Part shown: piece by piece, positions 13,257 through 25,534 of the stretch | Position numbering within the stretch: the stretch's first letter is position 1 | Layout: the number at the start of each line of letters is the position of its first letter | NCBI GenBank assembly: GCA_920105625.2 | Contig: CAKKTE020000077.1 | Span: 248,001-312,000, forward strand | Reading direction: 5' to 3' | DNA from: Clusia tigrina | Lineage: Eukaryota; Arthropoda; Insecta; Diptera; Clusiidae | Length of the DNA: 64,000 nt | Notes under the pieces: model-generated | The model's database searches: none | The model's input: only the letters and a program-made list of their open reading frames with translations | Told to the model about the DNA's origin: nothing | Position numbers and translations under genes: made by a program

Positions 13257-16200
13257 CTTTATAGTCACAAAATTTCAAGTTCTTTTGATGCCCCAGTAAA
13301 AAGTTACAGCATTTCAATGTTGCACACTTTGATAGTTATATTACGCTCAGTATAAAAATTAGTGAATTTTGAAGTTGCATCAGTGTTTCCTTTTTTACTC
13401 AAAGAATGTAGCACTGTTATACCGATATCTCAAATTGACAATAGTACTTTATTGTCAGAAAATTTCAAGGTCTTATGACGAACCAGTAAAAAGTTACAGC
13501 ATTTCAATGTTGCAAACTTTGATAGTTTTATTACACACAGTATAAAAGTTACTGAATTTTTAAGTTGCATCAGTGTTTCATTTTTTACTCAAAGGTAAGG
13601 GTGTTATCACAATATCTCAAATTGACAATAGTACTTTATTGTCACAAAATTTCAAGTTCTTTTGATGCTCCTGTAAAAAGTTAAATCATTTCAACGTGGC
13701 AAACTTTGATAATTAAATTACGCACAGTATTAAAGTTACTGAAATTCGAATTTGCATCAGTGTTTCATTTTTTACTCAAAGGTAGCGCTGTTATAACAAT
13801 AGCTCAAATTGAAAATAGTACTTTATTGTCAGAAAATGTCAAATTGTTATGACGCTCCAGTAAAAAGTTACAGCATTTCAATATTGCAAACTTTGATAGT
13901 TATATTACGCACAGCATAAAAGTTAGTGAATTTTGAAATTGCATCAGAGTTTCATTTTTTACTCAAAGGTAGCACTGTTATACCGATATCTCAAATTGAC
14001 AATAGTACTTTATTGTCACATAATTTCAAGTTCTTTTGATTCCCCAGTAAAAAGTTACAGCATTTCAATGTTGCAAACTTTGATAGCTATATTACGCACA
14101 GTATAAAAGTTAGTGAATTTTGGAATTGCTTTAGTGTTTCATTTTTCACTCAAAGGAAGCACTGTTATATTGATATCTCAAATTGACAATAGTACATTAT
14201 TGTCACAAAATTTCAAGGTTTTATGACGCACCAGTAAAAAGTTACAGCATTTCCACCTGGCAAACTTTGATAGTTATATTACGCACAGTATAAAAGTTAC
14301 TGAATTTTTAAGTTGCATCAGTGTTTCATTTTTTGCTCAGCGGTAGCGCTGTTATAACAATATCTCAAATTGACAATAGTACTTTAAAGTCACAAAATTT
14401 CAAATTCGTCTGACGCTCTAGTAAAATGTTACATCATTTCAACGTGGCAAACTTTGATAGTTATATTACGCTCAGTATAAAAGTTAGTGAATTTTGAAGT
14501 TGCATCAGTGTTTCATTTTTTACACAAAGAATGTAGCACTGTTATACCGATATCTCAAATTGACAATAGTACTTTATTGTCAGAAAATTTCAAGGTCTTA
14601 TGACGAACCAGTAAAAAGTTACAGCATTTCAATGTTGCAAACTTTGATAGTTTTATTACACACAGTATAAAAGTTACTGAATTTTTAAGTTGCATCAGTG
14701 TTTCATTTTTTACTCAAAGGTAAGGGTGTTATCACAATATCTCAAATTGACAATAGTACTTTATTGTCACAAAATTTCAAGTTCTTTTGATGCTCCTGTA
14801 AAAAGTTAAATCATTTCAACGTGGCAAACTTTGATAATTATATTACGCTCAGTAAAAGAGTTAGTGAATTTTGAAGTTGCATCAGTGTTTCATTTTTTTC
14901 TCAAAGGTAGCACTGTTATACCGATATCTCAAATTGAAAGTAGTACTTTATTGTCACAAAATTTTAAGGTCTTATGAAGATCCAGTAAAAAATTAGTTAG
15001 TTAGTTTATAGTTATATTACGCACAGTATAAAAATTACTGAATTTTGAAGTTGCATCAGTGTTTCATTTATTACTCAAAAGGAGCACTGTTAAACCGATA
15101 TCTCAAATTGACAATAGTAATTTCTAGTCGCAAAATTTCAAGGTCTTCTGACGCACCAGTAAAAAGATACAGCATTGATTATTAATATACGCACAGTCTT
15201 AAATTTAGTAAATTTTTAAGTTGCATCAGTGTTTCATTTTTTACACAAAGGTAGCACTGTTATACCGATATTTCAAATTGACAATAGTACTTTATTTTCA
15301 CAAAATTTCAAGGTCTTATAACGCACCAGTAAAAATTTACAGGATTTCAAAGCTGCAAACTTTGATAGTTATATTACGCACAGTATTAAAGTTACTGAAT
15401 TTTGAAGTTGCATCAGTGTTTCATTTTTTACTCAAAGGTAGCACTGTTATACGGATATCTCAAATTGACAATAGTACTTTATTGTCACATAATTTCAAGT
15501 TTTTATGACGCTCCAGTTAAAAGTTACAGCATTGCAATTTTGCAAACTTTGATAATTATATTACGCTCAGTATAAAAGTTACAGAAATTTGAAGTTTTAT
15601 CAGTGTTTCATTTTTTACTCAAGGGTCGCATTGTTATACCAATATCTCAAATTGACAATAGTACATTATTTTCACAAAATTTCCAGTTCTAATGAGGCTC
15701 CAGTTAAAATTTACAGCATTTCAATGTTGCAAACTTTGATAATTATATTACGCTGAGTATAAAAGTTAGTGAATTTTGAAGTTGCATCAGTGTTTAATTT
15801 TTTACTCAAAGGTTGCACTGTTATACCGATATCTCAAATTGACAATAGTACTTTATTGTCACAAAATTTTAAGGTCTTATAACGCTCTAGTAAAAAGTTA
15901 CAGCATTTCAACGTGGCAAACGTTGATAGTTATATTACGCAAAGTATAAAAGTTACTGCATTTTGAAGTTGCATCAGTGTTTCATTTTTTACTGAAAGGT
16001 AGCACTGTTATACGGATATCTCAAATTGACAGTAGTACTTTATTGTCACATAATTTCAAGTTTTTATGACGCTCCAGTTAAAAGTTGCAGCATTTCAATG
16101 TTGCAAACTTTGATAATTATATTACGCACAGTATAAAAGTTAGTGAATTTTGAAATGCTTCAGTGTTTCATTTTTCACTCAAATGTAGCACTGTTATACT

Positions 16201-16985
16201 GATATCTTAAATTGACAATAGTACATTATTGTAACAAAATTTCAAGGTTTTATGACGCATCAGTAAAAAGTTACAGCATTTCAACCTGGCAAACTTTGAT
16301 AGTTATATTACGCACAGTATAAAAGTTACTGAATTTTGAAGTTGCATCAGTGTTTCATTTTTTGGTCAAAGGTAGCGCTGTTATAACAATATCTCAAATT
16401 GAGAATAGTACTTTAAAGTCACAAAATTTCAAATTCTTATGACGCTCTAGTAAAAAGTTACATCATTTCAACGTGGCAAACTTTGATAGTTATATTACGC
16501 TCAGTATAAAAGTTAGTGAATTTTGAAGTTGCATCAGTGTTTCATTTTTTACACAAAGAATGTAGCACTGTTATACCGATATCTGAAATTGACAATAGTA
16601 CTCTATTCTCACAAAATTTCAAGGTCTTATGACGCACCAGGAAAAAGTTACAGCAGATCAAACTGGCAAACTTTGATAGTTATATTACGCACAGTATAAA
16701 AGTTACTGAACTTTTAAATTTTATCAGTGTTTCATTTTTTACTCAAATTTGGCACTGTTATACAGATATCTCAAATTGACAATAGTACATTATTGTCACA
16801 AAATTTCAAGTTCTTATGACGCTCCAGTAAAAAGTTACATCATTTCAACGTGGCAAACTTTGATATTTATATTACGCTCCGTATAAAAGTTAGTGAATTT
16901 TGAAGTTTCATCAGTGTTTCATTTTTTACACAAAGAATGTAGCACTGTTATACTGATATCTCAAATTGACAATAGTACTTTATTG
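13257..16985 (+). repeat. 187-bp satellite array, block 4
   Basis: About 20 monomers with no gene. Much of it is a second copy of the 9.2-12.2 kb stretch. For example, the stretch starting at 15221 repeats that at 10522 nearly base for base. The offset falls from 4,699 to 4,512 bp within the block, so one whole monomer was lost. A 17-bp-deleted monomer has its junction near 15176. Confidence 0.95.
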
Positions 16986-17768
16986 CAGGGTTCAGAAATT
17001 GTCATTAATGTGCGCTCATTTAGCTTCATTTATGAGTTTGGTCGCGAACGTGTGCGTTTCAATTTTTTCATAATGTTCTTCTTCGCGAGTAAGATCGTAA
17101 AAAATATTTCTTTTCTCTCTCTTTCGTGTGTGCGATGGTTGAAATTTTTTTGTTGCTCATCCTTCGCGTGTGTGCGTGAATCGAATTTTGTTTTCTTCAT
17201 ATATGAACGGTAGCAAAAGAAAGAGCGCCCATAAATGACCGCTCGCACATTTCTGACAGGTTGAAATTTTTTTTTTTACAGAAATTCCACAAAACAACAA
17301 CACTTTATTACAGAAATAACAACAAAAATTAAATATGTTCATAACATTTTATTCGCAGTAAATTATTTCAGTAAAAGTAATTCATTTAAAAAAGTTAAAA
17401 AAAAGTTAAAAGTAAAGTAATTCATTTAAAAAAGTAAAAAAATGAATTTACTAAAATTTTTAAAAAATTAAATAATTAAATTCATGAACGATGAACAACT
17501 AAAAAAAATTTCAACCTGTCAGAAATGTGCGAGCGGTCATTTATGGGCGCTCTTTCTTTTGCTACCGTTCATATATGAACAAAACAAAATTGGATCACGC
17601 AAGAACGCGAAGGATGAGCAACAAAAAAATTTCAACCATCGCACACACGAAAGAGAGAGAAAAGAAATATTTTTTACGCACTTACTCGCGAAGAAAAACA
17701 TTATGAAAAAATTGAAACGCACACGTTCGCGGACGAGAGTGCAAGCGAGTGAAGGATTCTGAATCCTG
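16986..17768. mobile_element. Foldback DNA element (hAT-like MITE), copy 4
   Basis: This copy is 783 bp and nearly identical to copy 3, offset by 4,512 bp. It has the same mutated right terminus and the same flanks, ctttattg on the left and ctttatag on the right (17769-17776). Small private changes are visible in the right arm, for example gcaagaacgcg where the other copies have gcacacacgcg. Confidence 0.85.
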
Positions 17769-18902
17769 CTTTATAGTCACAAAATTTCAAGTTCTTTTGA
17801 TGCCCCAGTAAAAAGTTACAGCATTTCAATGTTGCACACTTTGATAGTTATATTACGCTCAGTATAAAAATTAGTGAATTTTGAAGTTGCATCAGTGTTT
17901 CCTTTTTTACTCAAAGGTAGCACTGTTATACCGATATCTCAAATTGACAATAGTACTTTTTGTCACAAAATTTCAGGTTCTTTTGATGCCCCAGTAAAAA
18001 GTTACAGCATTTCAATGTTGCAAACTTTGATAGTTATATTACGCACAGTATAAAAGTTAGTGAATTTTGAAATCGCTTCAGTGTTTCATTTTTCACTCAA
18101 AGGAAGCACTGTTATACTGATATCTCAAATTGACAATAGTACATTATTGTCACAAAATTTGAAGGTTTTATGACGCACCAGTAAAAAGTTACAGCATTTC
18201 AACCTGGCAAACTTTGATAGTTATATTACGCACAGTATAAAAGTTACTGAATTTTGAAGTTGCATCAGTGTTAATTTTTGCTCAAAGGTAGCGCTATTAT
18301 AACAATATCTCAAATTGACAATAGTACTTTAAAGTTACAAAATTTCAAAATCTTATGACGCTCTAGTAAAAAGTTACATCATTTCAACGTGGCAAACTTT
18401 GATAGTTATATTACGCTCAGTATAAAAGTTAGTGAATTTTGAAGTTGCATCAGTGTTTCATTTTTTACACAAAGAATGTAGCACTGTTATACCGATATCT
18501 GAAATTGACAATAGTACTCTATTCTCACAAAATTTCAAGGTCTTATGACGCACCAGGAAAAAGTTACAGCAGATCAAACTGGCAAACTTTGATAGTTATA
18601 TTACGCACAGTATAAAAAGTTACTGAACTTTTAAATTTTATCAGTGTTTCATTTTTTACTCAAGGGTACCACTGTTATACCGATATCTCAAATTGACAAT
18701 TGGACATTATTGTCACAAAATTTCAAGTTCTTATGACGCTCCAGTAAAAAGTTACAGCATTTCAATGTTGCAAACTTTGATATTTATATTACGCTCCGTA
18801 TAAAAGTTAGTGAATTTTGAAGTTTCATCAGTGTTTCATTTTTTACACAAAGAATGTAGCACTGTTATACTGATATCTCAAATTGACAATAGTACTTTAT
18901 TG
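17769..18902 (+). repeat. 187-bp satellite array, block 5
   Basis: Six monomers separate copies 4 and 5, giving a 1,917-bp unit of element plus satellite. One monomer carries a shortened gtactttttgtcac, which also appears after copies 5 and 6. No gene is present. Confidence 0.95.
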
Positions 18903-19685
18903 CAGGGTTCAGAAATTGTCATTAATGTGCGCTCATTTAGCTTCATTTATGAGTTTGGTCGCGAACGTGTGCGTTTCAATTTTTTCATAATGTTCTTCTT
19001 CGCGAGTAAGATCGTAAAAAATATTTCTTTTCTCTCTCTTTCGTGTGTGCGATGGTTGAAATTTTTTTGTTGCTCATCCTTCGCGTGTGTGCGTGAATCG
19101 AATTTTGTTTTCTTCATATATGAACGGTAGCAAAAGAAAGAGCGCCCATAAATGACCGCTCGCACATTTCTGACAGGTTGAAATTTTTTTTTTTACAGAA
19201 ATTCCACAAAACAACAACACTTTATTACAGAAATAACAACAAAAATTAAATATGTTCATAACATTTTATTCGCAGTAAATTATTTCAGTAAAAGTAATTC
19301 ATTTAAAAAATTAAAAAAAAAGTTAAAAGTAAAGTAATTCATTTAAAAAAGTAAAAAAATGAATTTACTAAAATTTTTAAAAAATTAAATAATTAAATTC
19401 ATGAACGATGAACAACTAAAAAAAATTTCAACCTGTCAGAAATGTGCGAGCGCTCATTTATGGGCGCTCTTTCTTTTGCTACCGTTCATATATGAACAAA
19501 ACAAAATTGGATCACGCACACACGCGAAGGATGAGCGACAAAAAAATTTCAACCATCGCACACACGAAAGAGAGAGAAAAGAAATATTTTTTACGCACTT
19601 ACTCGCGAAGAAAAACATTATGAAAAAATTGAAACGCACACGTTCGCGGACGAGAGTGCAAGCGAGTGAAGGATTCTGAATCCTG
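18903..19685. mobile_element. Foldback DNA element (hAT-like MITE), copy 5
   Basis: This copy is 783 bp and the same as copies 3 and 4, including the mutated right terminus. The flanks are ctttattg (18895-18902) and ctttatag (19686-19693). It begins 1,917 bp after copy 4, so this spacing is set by satellite duplication and not by a new transposition. Confidence 0.85.
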
Positions 19686-22313
19686 CTTTATAGTCACAAA
19701 ATTTCAAGTTCTTTTGATGCCCCAGTAAAAAGTTACAGCATTTCAATGTTGCACACTTTGATAGTTATATTACGCTCAGTATAAAAATTAGTGAATTTTG
19801 AAGTTGCATCAGTGTTTCCTTTTTTACTCAAAGGTAGCACTGTTATACCGATATCTCAAATTGACAATAGTACTTTTTGTCACAAAATTTCAGGTTCTTT
19901 TGATGCCCCAGTAAAAAGTTACAGCATTTCAATGTTGCAAACTTTGATAGTTATATTACGCACAGTATAAAAGTTAGTGAATTTTGAAATTGCTTCAGTG
20001 TTTCATTTTTCACTCAAAGGAAGCACTGTTATACTGATATCTCAAATTGACAATAGTACATTATTGTCACAAAATTTGAAGGTTTTATGACGCACCAGTA
20101 AAAAGTTACAGCATTTCAACCTGGCAAACTTTGATAGTTATATTACGCACAGTATAAAAGTTACTGAATTTTGAAGTTGCATCAGTGTTAATTTTTGCTC
20201 AAAGGTAGCGCTATTATAACAATATCTCAAATTGACAATAGTACTTTAAAGTTACAAAATTTCAAAATCTTATGACGCTCTAGTAAAAAGTTACATCATT
20301 TCAACGTGGCAAACTTTGATAATTATATTACGCTCAGTATAAAAGTTAGTGAATTTTGAAGTTGCATCAGTGTTTCATTTTTTACACAAAGATTGTTGCA
20401 CTGTTATACCGATATCTGAAATTGACAATAGTACTTTATTGTCAGACAATTTCAAGGTCTTATGACGCACCAGTAAAAAGTTACAGGATTTCAATTTTGC
20501 AAACTTTGATAGTTATATTACGCACAGTATAAGAGTTACTGAATTTTGAAGATGCTTCAGTGTTTCATTATTTACTCGAACGTAGCACTGTTATACCGAT
20601 ATTTCAAATTGCTAATAGTACTTTATTGTCACAAAATTTCAAGGTCTTATATAGCTCCCGTAAGAATTTACAGCATTTCAATGTTGCAAACTTTGATAGT
20701 TATATTACTCACAGTATAAAAGTTAGAGAATTTTGAAATTGTATCAGTGTGTCAATTTTCACTCAAAGGTAGCACTATTATACTGATATCTCAAATTGAC
20801 AATAGTACTTTATTGTCACAAAATTTCAAGGTCTTGTGACGCACCAGAAAAAAGTTACAGCATTTCAACTTGGCAAACTTTGATAATTATATTACGCACA
20901 GTATAAAAGTTAGTGTATTTTGAAGTTGCATCAGTATTTAATTTTTTACTCAAAGGTAGCACTGTTATACTGATATCTCAAACTAACAATATTACATTAT
21001 TGTCACAAAATTTCAAGGTTTTATGACGCACCAGTAAAAAGTTACCGCATTTCAATGTTGCAAACTTTGATATTGATATTACGCTGCGTATAAAAGTTAG
21101 TTAATTTTGAAGTTGCATCAGTGTTTCATTTTTACACAAAGGTAGCGCTGTTATAACGATTTCTCAAATTGACAATAGTACTTTATTGTCACAAAGTTTA
21201 AAGTTCTTATGACGCCCAAGTAAAAAGTTACAGCATTTCAACGTGGCAAACTTTGATAATTATATTACGCACAGTATAATAGTTACTGAATTTTGAAGTT
21301 GCATCAGTGTTTCATTTTTACTCAAAGGTAGCACTGTTATACCGATATCTCGGATTGACAATGGTACTTTATTGTCACAAAATTTCAAGGTCTTATGAAG
21401 CTCCCGTAAAAATTTACAGCATTTCAATGTTGCAAACTTTGATAGTTATATTACGCACAGTATAAAAGTTACAGAATTTTGAAATTGTATCAGTGTTTCA
21501 TTTTTCACTCAAAGGAAGCACTGTTATACTGATATCTCAAATTGACAATAGTACATTATTGTCACAAAATTTGAAGGTTTTATGACGCACCAGTAAAAAG
21601 TTACAGCATTTCAACCTGGCAAACTTTGATAGTTATATTACGCACAGTATAAAAGTTACTGAATTTTGAAGTTGCATCAGTGTTAATTTTTGCTCAAAGG
21701 TAGCGCTATTATAACAATATCTCAAATTGACAATAGTACTTTAAAGTTACAAAATTTCAAAATCTTATGACGCTCTAGTAAAAAGTTACATCATTTCAAC
21801 GTGGCAAACTTTGATAGTTATATTACGCTCAGTATAAAAGTTAGTGAATTTTGAAGTTGCATCAGTGTTTCATTTTTTACACAAAGAATGTAGCACTGTT
21901 ATACCGATATCTGAAATTGACAATAGTACTCTATTCTCACAAAATTTCAAGGTCTTATGACGCACCAGGAAAAAGTTACAGCAGATCAAACTGGCAAACT
22001 TTGATAGTTATATTACGCACAGTATAAAAGTTACTGAACTTTTAAATTTTATCAGTGTTTCATTTTTTACTCAAGGGTACCACTGTTATACCGATATCTC
22101 AAATTGACAATAGTACATTATTGTCACAAAATTTCAAGTTCTTATGACGCTCCAGTAAAAAGTTACATCATTTCAACGTGGCAAACTTTGATATTTATAT
22201 TACGCTCCGTATAAAAGTTAGTGAATTTTGAAGTTTCATCAGTGTTTCATTTTTTACACAAAGAATGTAGCACTGTTATACTGATATCTCAAATTGACAA
22301 TAGTACTTTATTG
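19686..22313 (+). repeat. 187-bp satellite array, block 6
   Basis: About 14 monomers with no gene. Together with copy 5 it forms a 3,411-bp unit that recurs after copy 6, with matching sequence until about 24.9 kb. It includes monomers with diverged segments such as caaactaacaatattac near 20980, a variant also common in the right half of the window. Confidence 0.95.
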
Positions 22314-23096
22314 CAGGGTTCAGAAATTGTCATTAATGTGCGCTCATTTAGCTTCATTTATGAGTTTGGTCGCGAACGTGTGCGTTTCAATTTTTTCATA
22401 ATGTTCTTCTTCGCGAGTAAGATCGTAAAAAATATTTCTTTTCTCTCTCTTTCGTGTGTGCGATGGTTGAAATTTTTTTGTTGCTCATCCTTCGCGTGTG
22501 TGCGTGAATCGAATTTTGTTTTCTTCATATATGAACGGTAGCAAAAGAAAGAGCGCCCATAAATGACCGCTCGCACATTTCTGACAGGTTGAAATTTTTT
22601 TTTTTACAGAAATTCCACAAAACAACAACACTTTATTACAGAAATAACAACAAAAATTAAATATGTTCATAACATTTTATTCGCAGTAAATTATTTCAGT
22701 AAAAGTAATTCATTTAAAAAATTAAAAAAAAAGTTAAAAGTAAAGTAATTCATTTAAAAAAGTAAAAAAATGAATTTACTAAAATTTTTAAAAAATTAAA
22801 TAATTAAATTCATGAACGATGAACAACTAAAAAAAATTTCAACCTGTCAGAAATGTGCGAGCGCTCTTTTATGGGCGCTCTTTCTTTTGCTACCGTTCAT
22901 ATATGAACAAAACAAAATTGGATCACGCACACACGCGAAGGATGAGCAACAAAAAAATTTCAACCATCGCACACACGAAAGAGAGAGAAAAGAAATATTT
23001 TTTACGCACTTACTCGCGAAGAAAAACATTATGAAAAAATTGAAACGCACACGTTCGCGGACGAGAGTGCAAGCGAGTGAAGGATTCTGAATCCTG
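22314..23096. mobile_element. Foldback DNA element (hAT-like MITE), copy 6
   Basis: This copy is 783 bp and begins 3,411 bp after copy 5. It has the same termini, mutated right end and ctttattg/ctttatag flanks as copies 3-5. It is the last copy before the retroelements, and none is seen from 23097 to 64000. Confidence 0.85.
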
Positions 23097-25443
23097 CTTT
23101 ATAGTCACAAAATTTCAAGTTCTTTTGATGCCCCAGTAAAAAGTTACAGCATTTCAATGTTGCACACTTTGATAGTTATATTACGCTCAGTATAAAAATT
23201 AGTGAATTTTGAAGTTGCATCAGTGTTTCCTTTTTTACTCAAAGGTAGCACTGTTATACCGATATCTCAAATTGACAATAGTACTTTTTGTCACAAAATT
23301 TCAGGTTCTTTTGATGCCCCAGTAAAAAGTTACAGCATTTCAATGTTGCAAACTTTGATAGTTATATTACGCACAGTATAAAAGTTAGTGAATTTTGAAA
23401 TTGCTTCAGTGTTTCATTTTTCACTCAAAGGAAGCACTGTTATACTGATATCTCAAATTGACAATAGTACATTATTGTCACAAAATTTGAAGGTTTTATG
23501 ACGCACCAGTAAAAAGTTACAGCATTTCAACCTGGCAAACTTTGATAGTTATATTACGCACAGTATAAAAGTTACTGAATTTTGAAGTTGCATCAGTGTT
23601 AATTTTTGCTCAAAGGTAGCGCTATTATAACAATATCTCAAATTGACAATAGTACTTTAAAGTTACAAAATTTCAAAATCTTATGACGCTCTAGTAAAAA
23701 GTTACATCATTTCAACGTGGCAAACTTTGATAGTTATATTACGCTCAGTATAAAAGTTAGTGAATTTTGAAGTTGCATCAGTGTTTCATTTTTTACACAA
23801 AGATTGTTGCACTGTTATACCGATATCTGAAATTGACAATAGTACTTTATTGTCAGACAATTTCAAGGTCTTATGACGCACCAGTAAAAAGTTACAGGAT
23901 TTCAATTTTGCAAACTTTGATAGTTATATTACGCACAGTATAAGAGTTACTGAATTTTGAAGATGCTTCAGTGTTTCATTATTTACTCGAACGTAGCACT
24001 GTTATACCGATATTTCAAATTGCTAATAGTACTTTATTGTCACAAAATTTCAAGGTCTTATATAGCTCCCGTAAGAATTTACAGCATTTCAATGTTGCAA
24101 ACTTTGATAGTTATATTACTCACAGTATAAAAGTTAGAGAATTTTGAAATTGTATCAGTGTGTCAATTTTCACTCAAAGGTAGCACTATTATACTGATAT
24201 CTCAAATTGACAATAGTACTTTATTGTCACAAAATTTCAAGGTCTTGTGACGCACCAGAAAAAAGTTACAGCATTTCAACTTGGCAAACTTTGATAATTA
24301 TATTACGCACAGTATAAAAGTTAGTGTATTTTGAAGTTGCATCAGTATTTAATTTTTTACTCAAAGGTAGCACTGTTATACTGATATCTCAAACTAACAA
24401 TATTACATTATTGTCACAAAATTTCAAGGTTTTATGACGCACCAGTAAAAAGTTACCGCATTTCAATGTTGCAAACTTTGATATTGATATTACGCTGCGT
24501 ATAAAAGTTAGTTAATTTTGAAGTTGCATCAGTGTTTCATTTTTTACACAAAGGTAGCGCTGTTATAACGATTTCTCAAATTGACAATAGTACTTTATTG
24601 TCACAAAGTTTAAAGTTCTTATGACGCCCAAGTAAAAAGTTACAGCATTTCAACGTGGCAAACTTTGATAATTATATTACGCACAGTATAATAGTTACTG
24701 AATTTTGAAGTTGCATCAGTGTTTCATTTTTACTCAAAGGTAGCACTGTTATACCGATATCTGGAATTGACAATGGTACTTTATTGTCACAAAATTTCAA
24801 GGTCTTATGAAGCTCCCGTAAAAATTTACAGCATTTCAATGTTGCAAACTTTGATAGTTATATTACGCACAGTATAAAAGTTACAGAATTTTGAAATTGT
24901 ATCAGTGTTTCATTTTTCACTCAAAGGTAGCACTGTTATACTGATATCTCAAATTGACAATAGTACTTTATTGTCACAAAATTTCAAGGTCTTATGACTC
25001 ACCAGAAAAAAGTTACAGCAGTTCAACGTGGAAAACTTTGATAGTTATATTACACACAGTATAAAAGTTACTGAATTTTGAAGTTGCATCAGTGTTTCAT
25101 TTTTCCCTCAAAGGTAGCGCTGTTATAACAATATCTCAAATTGACAATAGTACTTTATTGTCACAAAATTTTAAGTTCTTATGATGTCCCAGTAAAAAGT
25201 TACAGCATTTCAATGTTGCACACTTTGATATTTATATTACGCTCAGTCTAAATGTTAGTGAATTTTGAAGTTGCATCAGTGTTTCATTTTTTACTCAAAG
25301 GAAGCACTGTTATACCGATATCTCAATTTGACAATAGTACTTTATTCTCACAAAATTTCAAGGTCTTATGACGCACCAGTAACAAGTTACAGCAGTTCAA
25401 AGTGGCAAACTTTGATAGTTATATTACGCACACTATAAAAGTT
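23097..25443 (+). repeat. 187-bp satellite array, block 7
   Basis: About 12 monomers with no gene. Most of it repeats the sequence after copy 5 at an offset of 3,411 bp. It ends at the 3' end of the first retroelement, with the final satellite bases aaagtt (25438-25443) forming one side of its target duplication. Confidence 0.95.
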
Positions 25444-25463
25444 TTTTTTTTTTTTTTTTTTTT
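25442..25463 (-). other. Poly(A) tail of retroelement 1
   Basis: A run of 22 T on the plus strand is the 3' poly(A) tail of the minus-strand element. The first one or two T could equally belong to the target duplication. Its length and purity suggest a fairly recent insertion. Confidence 0.9.
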
Positions 25464-25534
25464 GTCGGAACAATCTAGTAAGCGCAGCACTCAGACAAAG
25501 TATATATCCATTGTACTGCACTTAAGGTTCTCTT

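Noticed and set aside
3821..23090. Paired plus- and minus-strand open frames in the foldback elements (basic peptides rich in KKLKRTRSR or FFIMFF)
   Set aside because: They are complementary readings of the two hairpin arms, extend into the satellite and show no transposase similarity.
3890..23096. Six separate transpositions of the foldback element into a preferred site
   Set aside because: The shared mutations in the right terminus and flank of copies 3-6, and spacings equal to satellite units, fit amplification better. For copy 1 a separate event is not fully excluded.
1..25443. CRISPR array
   Set aside because: The repeats are long, contiguous and variable with no unique spacers, and the retroelements show a eukaryotic genome.
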